A stretch of 64,000 nt of DNA from UBA3839 sp902776985 (GTDB lineage Bacteria; Bacteroidota; Bacteroidia; Bacteroidales; Bacteroidaceae): the NCBI GenBank assembly GCA_902776985.1, contig CACYSD010000013.1, forward strand, positions 1-64,000, read 5' to 3'. Made by a program: the position numbers and the translations under genes. The notes under the pieces are model-generated. The model made no database searches. It had not been told where the DNA came from and saw only the letters and a list, made by a program, of their open reading frames with translations. Shown here one piece after another: positions 9,276 through 17,300 of this stretch (position 1 is the stretch's first letter; each line of letters begins with the position of its first letter).

Positions 9276-10223
9276 ATGAAACACGAGATTATTGAACTGC
9301 ACGATGTGCAGATTATTGGCATTGCCAAGAAGATTGCCTTTAACGAGGCGAAAGAAGAATGTCCTAAGTTCTGGGGCGAGTATGTGGAAAAGATTATCAA
9401 GCCTGTAGTGTTTGAGAAACAAACACCCAACGACTATCAGAAGGCTGTCTTCGACAATGGGGTTGGTGAGTTCGGACTTTGTACCTGCGACATTCCCAAC
9501 CACAATTGCGCGACTTGTGCCGAGCAGAACTTTGGAACTTGCAGCAAGAACAAATTCACCTACGTCATTGGCGGTATCTATAAAGGGGGCGACGTACCGG
9601 AAGGAATGCAGCTGTTCCCCATTCATGGCGGCAGATGGTTGAAGGTGCATTTCGAGGGTGGCATGAACGCCTTTCAGGAGCAGTACACGAAGTTCCACAA
9701 AGAGTGGATACCTGCACATCCAGAGTATAAATGGGCACCGAATTCCTGTTGCATGGAGTGGTATCAAGGCACAGACATCCATTCGCCCGATTACCAGTGT
9801 GGCGTGATGATGCCATTGGCCGTACAACCCCGCTTTACGTTCAACACCGTTGGACTGTTTACAAACAACAATAAGGCAACCGTTGATTTCTATACGAAAA
9901 CCTTTGGTTTTACCACTTCATGGGATGGTGTACAGCCAAATGTGGAGATGTTCCTTGGCAACAATAGGATCATTCTCTTCCCACGTAGTGCATTTGAGCA
10001 GATGGTCTCAAAGAAATTCCAGTATCCTGAAGGTTTTAATGGTACAATGGAATTAAGCTTCGATGTGCCATCTTTCGCCGATGTTGACAAAGAGTATCAG
10101 AATGCTCTTAACTATGGCGCAAAGTCCGTACTCCCTCCAACAACAGAGCCTTGGGGACAGCGCACTTGCTACATTGCCGACCCTGATGGGAACCTGATAG
10201 AGATAGGATCGTTTGTTGAATAA
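9276..10223 (+). CDS. GyrI-like effector-binding domain fused to VOC domain
   Basis: This is a two-domain protein of 315 residues. The N-terminal half (about 1-165) looks like a GyrI-like/AraC effector-binding domain, ending with WIPAHPEYKW and CCMEWYQG. The C-terminal half (about 185-315) is a VOC/glyoxalase-like module (FNTVGLFTNNNKATVDFYTK, then CYIADPDGNLIEIGSF). I chose the ATG at 9276 because it lies 5 nt after the previous stop; a GTG at 9249 would overlap the DUF3795 gene by 23 nt. Both domains bind small molecules, so sequestration or modification of a drug or toxin is plausible but inferred. Four cysteines cluster in CTCDIPNHNCATC, which is unusual for either domain. Confidence 0.82.
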   Translation: MKHEIIELHDVQIIGIAKKIAFNEAKEECPKFWGEYVEKIIKPVVFEKQTPNDYQKAVFDNGVGEFGLCTCDIPNHNCATCAEQNFGTCSKNKFTYVIGGIYKGGDVPEGMQLFPIHGGRWLKVHFEGGMNAFQEQYTKFHKEWIPAHPEYKWAPNSCCMEWYQGTDIHSPDYQCGVMMPLAVQPRFTFNTVGLFTNNNKATVDFYTKTFGFTTSWDGVQPNVEMFLGNNRIILFPRSAFEQMVSKKFQYPEGFNGTMELSFDVPSFADVDKEYQNALNYGAKSVLPPTTEPWGQRTCYIADPDGNLIEIGSFVE

Positions 10224-10268
10224 TAAATTTAGCGTGGTGCTATTTTCCTGGTTAAAAAAATTATCGTC

Positions 10269-10700
10269 ATGGAAATATCAAATTGGTTTAAGGGATTCGA
10301 GAAAGGTATAGCACGGCTCTCCCCAGAGGAGCGGTCTGCATTCTTCTCGGAATGTGGGAAAAACTGTGTAAATGGCGGCACACTTTCTGTTTACAAGAAA
10401 CTCTATGAGGATGCCAAAGGGAACATGGATGTGTTCTTTCAGATGGCTAATGATTTGCCAGGAGTAAAAGGTGAGGTTGTTGAGAAAGGTCATGTTTATC
10501 GACTTATCTTCTTAGAATGCACCTGTGAGTTATGTAAAAAAGGATATGTCACTACGCCTTTGCTCTGTGAATGTTCACGCCAAAGTGTGATTTATTCGCT
10601 GCACAGTTTATGGAAAGACAAGCGCTTCATCGTAACGCTTTGTCATTCCATCTTGGGTGGTGGGACAGATTGTGAAATGAGAATAGAGGTCGATAGATAA
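10269..10700 (+). CDS. Cysteine-rich hypothetical protein
   Basis: I do not recognise this 143-residue protein. It has no signal peptide or membrane segment. An N-terminal helical part (1-60) contains CGKNC, and the second half carries ECTCELCKKGY and LLCECSRQS, with a cysteine total near nine. It lies in the same direction as its neighbours with gaps of 45 and 20 nt, so it is probably part of the same transcript. A reductase-like or metal-binding role is possible from the cysteines only. Confidence 0.7.
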   Translation: MEISNWFKGFEKGIARLSPEERSAFFSECGKNCVNGGTLSVYKKLYEDAKGNMDVFFQMANDLPGVKGEVVEKGHVYRLIFLECTCELCKKGYVTTPLLCECSRQSVIYSLHSLWKDKRFIVTLCHSILGGGTDCEMRIEVDR

Positions 10701-10720
10701 TAATTAATAGTGAAAATAAT

Positions 10721-11206
10721 ATGAATACAAAAGCACTTGTCGTTATCGATATCCAAAACGACATCACGAAACACTACCGCGACATCATTGACAACATCAA
10801 TGCTGCTATCGAATGGGCTGTATCTGAGGGTATGCACGTTGTCTATATCAAGCACAACAACATCACCGCCGGTACACGTTCCTTCAAGCCAGGTACTCGT
10901 GGCGAAGAGTTGGCACCAGAACTGAAGGTGGTTTCAGACAATATCTTTGTGAAGACAAAGAGTAACGCATTGACGAGTGAGGCGTTTGCGACGTTCATTG
11001 CGGAAAACGGAATCACAGAGTTCTATATCGCTGGTGCCGATGCTACCGCTTGTGTGAAGTCCACTTGTTTCAACATGCGGAAAGCTGGCTATACTGTACA
11101 TGTTTTCTCTGATTGTGTCACCAGCTATGATCTAAAGAAACTGCCTGAGATGCTGGAGTATTACGCCAAACAAGGTTGCGAAGTGATTACTTTAAATGAA
11201 CTATAA
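10721..11206 (+). CDS. Isochorismatase-like cysteine hydrolase
   Basis: This 161-residue protein matches the isochorismatase/nicotinamidase fold. The catalytic triad is visible as D10 (ALVVIDIQND), a lysine at 78 or 80 (FVKTKSNAL) and C111 (GADATACVKST). The family hydrolyses amides or vinyl ethers such as nicotinamide, isochorismate or ureidoacrylate; this member's substrate is unknown. It is the last intact gene of the cluster and is followed 33 nt later by a broken FMN reductase gene. Confidence 0.87.
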   Translation: MNTKALVVIDIQNDITKHYRDIIDNINAAIEWAVSEGMHVVYIKHNNITAGTRSFKPGTRGEELAPELKVVSDNIFVKTKSNALTSEAFATFIAENGITEFYIAGADATACVKSTCFNMRKAGYTVHVFSDCVTSYDLKKLPEMLEYYAKQGCEVITLNEL

Positions 11207-11239
11207 GAAATGATAGGTATTACCGTTGTCTGATTAAGT

Positions 11240-11350
11240 ATGAATATACTGATTTTATCCGGAAGCCCACGTAAGGGTGGCAATACAGAATTGAGGGCTG
11301 AAGCTTTTGCCAAAGGAGCGGCAGAAAGGCTACGGGTAATAGATTTTTGA
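11240..11350 (+). pseudogene. Truncated NADPH-dependent FMN reductase (flavodoxin-like)
   Basis: An ATG at 11240 opens a 36-residue frame beginning MNILILSGSPRKGGNTE, the classic start of the flavodoxin-like NAD(P)H-dependent FMN reductase family, whose members have about 180-220 residues. The frame then runs into unrelated sequence and stops at 11348-11350. The last recognisable residues (AFAKGAAER) are followed by GAAAGGCTACGGGTA (11324-11338), a 15-bp piece of the dispersed repeat at 7722-7783. The gene is therefore broken at, or next to, a repeat fragment. Confidence 0.85.
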
Positions 11351-11366
11351 AGTTTGTTCCCAGAAT

Positions 11367-11945
11367 TTATTCTTCTTCCTTGAAGTGAATGATGTTGTTC
11401 TCAAGCGAATCAACGATTGCAAGCGACTCAATGCGGGTAATGCCCCTGGAGGATAAGAATTCACGTCCATGAAGCATCTCTTTTTCAATAATAAATCCCA
11501 TGCCTTCTATAGTGGCTCCTGCCTGCTGGCAGATGGCTTGGATGGCTGTAGCGGCATAGCCGTAAGCAAGGAAATCGTCAACGAATAGCACATGGTCGGC
11601 GGCAGTCAGATATTCGCGACTAATCATGAGGGTTGTATCGCTATTCTTAGTAAACGAGTGGACGGTGGTGACATAAGCTTCCTGCATGGTTGAAGGTTTC
11701 TGTTTTTTGGCAAATACCACCGGCAATTCCATCATATAGCCCAGCATGACTGCGGGCGCAATGCCTGATGCCTCGACCGTGATGATTTTATTCACATTCA
11801 AATCGCTGAAACGGCGAATAAACTCTACTGCCACTTGCTTCATCAGATATGGATCCATCTGATGGTTGATGAACTTATCTACTTTCAGGATTACTCCTTC
11901 CAGACTGCGACCGTCTTGAAGTATGCGGTCAATCAGGATTTTCAT
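11367..11945 (-). CDS. xpt: Xanthine phosphoribosyltransferase
   Basis: The 192-residue protein starts MKILIDRILQDGRSLEGVIL and matches Xpt, which is usually 190-194 residues. It converts xanthine and PRPP to XMP in purine salvage. The PRPP-binding motif is VLFVDDFLAYG, slightly different from the usual DDFLANG. An open frame continues upstream to 12161 but its added residues are the antisense of preA, so the ATG at 11945 is the right start. It follows preA with a 32-nt gap, and the two are likely co-transcribed. Confidence 0.93.
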   Translation of the reverse strand: MKILIDRILQDGRSLEGVILKVDKFINHQMDPYLMKQVAVEFIRRFSDLNVNKIITVEASGIAPAVMLGYMMELPVVFAKKQKPSTMQEAYVTTVHSFTKNSDTTLMISREYLTAADHVLFVDDFLAYGYAATAIQAICQQAGATIEGMGFIIEKEMLHGREFLSSRGITRIESLAIVDSLENNIIHFKEEE

Positions 11946-11977
11946 AGATTTTCCTCTTTTTTCCCATTGTTTATGTT

Positions 11978-13450
11978 TTATTTTTTCTTGTGTATGCGCT
12001 TGGTCGTGCCGATGGCGCCTGTGGGGCATACCAGACGGCAGAGGTGACAGCCCACGCACTTGGTGCCGACGATGCGGGGCTGGCGGGACGCGGTATCGAA
12101 AGCGATGGCCTGATGACCGCCGTCCATGCACGAGAGGTAGCAACGTCCACAGCCTATACACTCGTCACGGTCAATCCTTGGATAGACGATAGTGTCACGA
12201 TCCAAAAAAGTGGGTGTCACAAAGTGGGGCAGTTCCTCACCCACTATGCTATCGGGCGATGTGATGCCTCGCTCAGCAAGGTAGTGCTGCATGCCAAGAA
12301 TCAAGTCGTCGATGATGCGGTAGCCGTACTGCATCACTGCTGTGCACACCTGCACGTTGCGACATCCCAGCTGGATAAACTCCAATGCATCCTTCCATGT
12401 TTCTATTCCTCCTATGCCGCTGATGTCGAGTTTCTTGCCGTGCGAGCCGTTTATCATAGGACTCTGTGCCATTTCCAGAATATGCCTGAGGGCGATAGGC
12501 TTCACAGCGCGTCCGGACAATCCTGATATGGTCTTGTGGGTGTTTACCTTGGCGCGTTCGCCCATCGTCACACTCTTGATAGTGTTGATGGCTGAGACTC
12601 CATCTGCACCTGCGAAGAATACTGCCATCGCCGGTTCCGTTATGTGAGTTATGTTTGGTGTCATCTTCGGAATAACTGGAATTGAGACACTACGCTTCAC
12701 ATACGCCGTATAGAAAGTGACCAGTTCGGGATTCTGTCCTACATCGCTACCCATGCCTGTCAGTCGCATCTGCGGACATGAGAAGTTCAGTTCCACCGCA
12801 TCCACGCCTGCTGCCTCTGCCATCTTCGCCAGTCTGATCCACTCCTCCTCGGTCTGCCCCATTATGCTGGCAATGACAACCTTGGAAGGATAGTTCTGTT
12901 TCAACCTGTGCAAAATGTCGAAGTCCATTTCCACTGGATTCTCGCTCAACTGTTCCATGTTGCGGAAAGCGTAGAAATCCGAAGTCCCATCCTGCTGACA
13001 GGCGTCGAAACGAGGCGACACCTCACGTATCTCCTGCATGCAGATTGTCTTGAAGAATACACCTGCCCAACCTGCCTCGAAAGCTCGCGCCACCATCTCG
13101 TAGTTGGTGCAGACAGCCGACGATGCCAAGAAGAAAGGATTCTCGCAGCGGATGCCGCAGAAGTCGATGGCGAGCGAGGGAAGTGTAGATAGTAACGAGC
13201 CTTGAGTGCAACCACCCAACATCTCCCTGATGCGTATTGGTCTGTCGTAATGGATGCAGGCTTTTTCGGCAGCTTCCAAATCTTCGTCTGTGCACTCGGC
13301 AACCCACCTGCCTGCCAACTTCTCATTGCCAAAGCGAATGGCACGGATAGCCCGTGCAGGATCGCCTTTCTTGCAAGCACGACTACATGGTGCATCATTA
13401 CAAAGCAGACAGCGAGCTGCCTCTTCATTAATATGCATATTGTTATTCAT
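11978..13450 (-). CDS. preA: NAD-dependent dihydropyrimidine dehydrogenase, PreA-type
   Basis: This 490-residue flavoprotein has a dihydroorotate-dehydrogenase-like barrel (about 90-400; SSAVCTNYEMVARAFEAGW, ELNFSCPQM) and a C-terminal ferredoxin domain with two 4Fe-4S motifs, CIGCGRCYLSC and CVGCHLCRLVC. It should reduce uracil or thymine with NADH. It is about 80 residues longer than E. coli PreA. The extra N-terminus holds CLLCNDAPCSRACKKGD, an iron-sulfur motif normally found in the partner PreT or in the N-terminal part of eukaryotic DPD. No preT lies beside it. xpt follows immediately, grouping two nucleobase genes. A 22-bp element shared with the giant gene lies 21 nt upstream. Confidence 0.9.
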   Translation of the reverse strand: MNNNMHINEEAARCLLCNDAPCSRACKKGDPARAIRAIRFGNEKLAGRWVAECTDEDLEAAEKACIHYDRPIRIREMLGGCTQGSLLSTLPSLAIDFCGIRCENPFFLASSAVCTNYEMVARAFEAGWAGVFFKTICMQEIREVSPRFDACQQDGTSDFYAFRNMEQLSENPVEMDFDILHRLKQNYPSKVVIASIMGQTEEEWIRLAKMAEAAGVDAVELNFSCPQMRLTGMGSDVGQNPELVTFYTAYVKRSVSIPVIPKMTPNITHITEPAMAVFFAGADGVSAINTIKSVTMGERAKVNTHKTISGLSGRAVKPIALRHILEMAQSPMINGSHGKKLDISGIGGIETWKDALEFIQLGCRNVQVCTAVMQYGYRIIDDLILGMQHYLAERGITSPDSIVGEELPHFVTPTFLDRDTIVYPRIDRDECIGCGRCYLSCMDGGHQAIAFDTASRQPRIVGTKCVGCHLCRLVCPTGAIGTTKRIHKKK

Positions 13451-13471
13451 AAAAATTACAGGTGTAGATTA

Positions 13472-13493
13472 GTTAGTCAAAAGAGGTGTTTAG
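13472..13493 (-). promoter_or_regulatory. 22-bp leader element, copy 1
   Basis: This 22-bp sequence is identical to 24568-24589. Both copies sit 20-21 nt upstream of an ATG on the minus strand (preA and the giant gene). The core in mRNA sense is AACACCTCTTTTGAC. It overlaps the stop codon of the gene at 13490. Its function is unknown. Confidence 0.7.
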
Positions 13494-13948
13494 AGTCCTG
13501 AGGTGAAGCAGGGGCGATAAATGCTGCTTTCACCTGTAGGCGCAGCTGCGGCATTGAACTGGGTCCAATTGGTGATGGTGTAGATGCGGTGCAGGCGGTC
13601 ACAGTAGTAGTGGAGACTTACCTTCATGTCGCCGCCGTTGCCGGCGATTGACAGAGGATAGTAGGTGATGGTGCCGTTGACCATTGGCTTGGTGACGGCA
13701 CGTACCTCGTCGTTGATGGTGGCACACATCATGTCGCCACTGCTTTGGAAGTCTTTCAGGGTGTCGCCAAGCTGCACCTGAACCGACATGGTCAGTTCGT
13801 AGAGTGAATAGTCGGGAGCAACCCAATTTGCAGGAACAGTAGCCTTGCCTGTCTTCAGGAATGAGGGTGTGGCAGGCTTGTCATCGTCATCGCTGCAACT
13901 ACACACTCCCACACTAATCATTATTAATAAATATAATAACTTTTTCAT
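13490..13948 (-). CDS. Small lipoprotein, unrecognised
   Basis: The 152-residue protein has a lipoprotein signal (MKKLLYLLIMISVGVCSC, cysteine at 16 or 18) followed by an acidic SDDDD stretch, a signal often linked to surface export of lipoproteins in Bacteroidetes. The remainder is beta-rich. I do not recognise the family. It follows the displaced tail of the giant protein by 10 nt, so it is probably co-transcribed with it. Confidence 0.78.
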   Translation of the reverse strand: MKKLLYLLIMISVGVCSCSDDDDKPATPSFLKTGKATVPANWVAPDYSLYELTMSVQVQLGDTLKDFQSSGDMMCATINDEVRAVTKPMVNGTITYYPLSIAGNGGDMKVSLHYYCDRLHRIYTITNWTQFNAAAAPTGESSIYRPCFTSGL

Positions 13949-13958
13949 AATGTTTCTA

Positions 13959-14312
13959 TTACTTAATTGTTATTTTCTGTCCATTATGGATATAAACTCC
14001 GCGGAGGGATGGTTTGCCGCTGAGCTTGATACCGCTTACTGTGTACCAGCCGTCGCCGTAGAGGTTGTCGGCAGCGAGGAAGCTGATGGCAGTAGGATTG
14101 TCAGGAGTGCCGATGGCTGCGTTGTTCACATAGTTCATCTGAGGACTTGAAGTCGCTGCGATGGTCTCGCCCTCACGCTCCAGAGTGAATGAGAGTGAAG
14201 TGTTGAGAGTGGAGTGTGCCACTTCACCTACATTGAGGTAGAATACTCCATCTGCATCGGCTTCGGCAATGCCGCAGACTTCTGCTCCGTTGTAAACGGT
14301 GAGGATCTGACT
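13959..14312 (-). pseudogene. Frame-shifted C-terminus of the giant protein with its T9SS sorting domain
   Basis: In the reading frame that ends at 13959 the sequence runs ILTVYNGAEVCGIAEADADG, then VFYLNVGEV, and on to a T9SS sorting domain (GDGWYTVSGIKLSG, then RGVYIHNGQKITIK). This is the natural continuation of the 3439-residue frame, which leaves it near 14309-14312 and stops at 14228. A single missing base there would restore GAA-GTn-CAG-ATC (E-V-Q-I). It is not an independent gene, although a GTG at 14222 would open 87 residues. Confidence 0.85.
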
Positions 14313-17300
14313 TCACTGTCTGCATTACGCTTAAGCATATAGCCCTCGCCTACTCTCAGGAACTCCAGCGTACCCTTCCACTGCTTGTTGCCATGCGAAT
14401 CGACTGAGAGCACGGCAAACTCGCTCTGGCTCTTAATGATGTCGCCTGCGGAAGCCTTTTCGGTATATTCTGCCATTGCTGTACCTAAAGGCAAGTTGAA
14501 TTTCGATATGAAACCGATGCGGTTCCAGCCCTTCTTCACTGTGATTGATTCATAGCTGGTGAATCCGTAGATATAGCCTATCTTATCACTGTTTGAATAG
14601 AATCGGTACATCTTGGTTGCGTCAACAGTAAAGGTTGAGTCGGAGCAGTCCCAAGAATAGATTGGATTGTTGGGGTCGTAAGGATTGGGCGAAGCCTTGT
14701 AGCTCAGCAGGCTATAGCTTCCATCAGGACGTTCAGCCTCGAGAGCATCTCCTGCTTCCCACTTAGTGGCGTTGTTGAGCAGTTCCCCGACAGTGCTGAT
14801 TGATGGTTCAACATTGACAGATACCCAGTTCCAGCCTTTCTTCAGTGGTATAGCCTGTACCACGCCATTGTTCGCTCCAAACTGCACAGGATCGGTAGTT
14901 GTCCCCAGAACAGTGTCGTGCTTGAATTGGATCAAATCGGCCATAGGCATCATCTTGTGTATGATTCCAGTAGAAGCTTCGTAGAACTCGAAATACAAAT
15001 CAATCTCTGCATAGTTGCTGTTATAGACATTGAGATATATCAGGCCGTCGTTTGCACCGTTGTTTTTATCGGTTGCACAGTGACCGACTCCAAGCAGACG
15101 GTGGTTTTTATCGAACACAGCCAACATGTCGTCTTCATCGCGTGCCACTTCTTCTTCGATTATCACCTGTCCGATTATATTCATGGTGATATTGGTATGC
15201 AGCAATGCCTCGTCAACTGCCCAGTCAGGTACAGTGCCGCGTACCTTCAGGGTAATAGGCAGAGGCTCGGTCATGCCGTCGTCACCTACCAGATAAACCA
15301 CTTCCTCGAAGTCTCCTATATTAGTATATGGAGAGATGGTGAAAGTGATAACCTCTTCGTCCAAAGCAGCAACCGAGCCGCTGGTCATAGAGGCAGTCAT
15401 CCACAAAGGCAGTCCCTGCAGAGTAAAGTTACGGGTCTTTCCACTCAGGTTCTTGACCGTAGCTTCGAAAGTCTGCTCTTCACCATATTTAGCCGTAAGA
15501 CGCTTGTGCTTGTCGGACCAGCGCAAAGGATTGCGATAGACATAGAGATCCATCACTGTTGGCGAAGCCATGATGTTGCCCTGCATATCTGCCACGTCGT
15601 TGACCACAATCAAAACGTTGGTCTTCTCTATGCTTGCAGCAGGCACATCAAGGTTGATGAGCAGTTCCTTACCGTCTGCCACGTAGGAGAACTTGATCTT
15701 CTCCATTGACTGCGGGTCATGCATTGGAGCATAGATTCCTCTGTCAAAGCAACGATTCACATCAGCCTCAGCCACAATCGTATCGCGTTGCAAAGTCAGT
15801 TCGCCAGTGGTCAGATCCTTATAGCGACGTAGGCTGACACCAGTCGGCATCAGTTTGATTTCGTTGCTCGCCTGGCGCACGTTTTCAGAGAAGTTCAGGT
15901 AAGCCATAAGTCCCATTTCCTCTCCGGTAGGAGTATTAGAGGCAAAAGCCTTGATGGCATTCTCTGTGAGGGCCATTTCGTACATTGCTATTTCGTCGAT
16001 ATGACCATGGATTGCGTCCTTCACCGTGTTTGCATCCACGTATGTAGCACCAGCTGCCAGCAAGTTGCCGCTGACACCTCCCAGCGTATCCACTGCAAAA
16101 GTATTCGTCAGTTTAGTGTCGACATACAGGCTACCCACATTGTTTGAACGGTTCACGGTCAGAGCCGCATGGTGCCAATTACCGTCACTTATATAAGACG
16201 ACGTACTAAGTTCCAGTCCGCTCAGGCTCAGGTTCATGATTCCATCCTTCACTGCGAAGTTGAAGTGCGACTTGGCACCCGGTTCGGTAGTAGCAGGACC
16301 ATTTGAGAAGAGAGTTCCGTTAGCATCCTCGGTGCGGAACCAGAACGCCATAGTGTAGTCTTCATGGTCATAACGGTTGAAAGGTCTGCTGTCAAGGCGG
16401 AAACCTTTATCTCCGTCGAGTTTCATACCGATTCCGTCAGGCATCTTCCACGTCGGTCCGATAATCATGAGGTCGCTGCCTCCGGCAGTGCGGTTGTAAC
16501 TGTAGTTGCCCTTACCCTCGCTAAGAGGATAGTTGTCGAGAAGTCCCAGTTCATAACCGTTAAGTCTCTTCTGGCGATAGCTGTTCATCTCAGCCTTGCT
16601 GAGCGCATGGTTCCACAGTCGGAATTCCAGCATATCACCGGTGTAATGCTTAAAGCCCTTCAGCAATTCGTTAACCGACCTACCGAGGATAATGCTTCCC
16701 GAACCTAAATAAACGTTAGGATAGGTAAATGAGCCAACCTCTGTATTTCCGTCGTAGAAGGATATCTTGGTCGTGAATTCATCGACATCGGTGTCGAAGA
16801 GGAAGAACACCTCTCTTAAGCCGTCGAACTTGCAAGGTTTGTCGGCTGTGAACACGGTTGCAGGTATGGTATCGTTGTGCTGGATAGCAACTGTGAGCCG
16901 GTGGTCGGCGGTAAGTCCGAGTTCCATTGCATAATTATCGTAGCCATGTGAGAAGAATGTCATTGGCTGTCCATTATGCTCGGGGTTAAGCATCACATCC
17001 ACAGTGAACGAACGTCCCTCCAGACTGCGGTCTGCCTGAGCCAAGGCTGCTCCAGATCCATTGAAGTGAAGCGACGACGACAGAGAGAGATTGCTTGAGT
17101 TGGTCTGTCCGATAATCTGGAAGTTGTTTACTTCCGACAGGTAGTTTCCTGCAATCGGTTCTGAGAATCGGAGGATGATGTCATCGCCGATGCCGAGAAT
17201 ACCATCCACAGGCTGTGGAGTGCCGAACACTTGCGGACGGCGGGTATCCTTGATACCTGTGAGGATGTTCGAAGAATTGGTCAGGTAGCCGTTGCCGTGG

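Noticed and set aside
11946..11977. Purine riboswitch upstream of xpt
   Set aside because: The gap to preA is only 32 nt and contains no conserved aptamer core.
11946..12161. Extended N-terminus of Xpt
   Set aside because: The extra residues are antisense to preA and do not resemble Xpt; MKILIDRILQ at 11945 is the family start.
14222..14320. Programmed ribosomal frameshift in the giant gene
   Set aside because: No slippery heptamer or strong downstream structure is visible at the junction; an indel or sequencing error is simpler.
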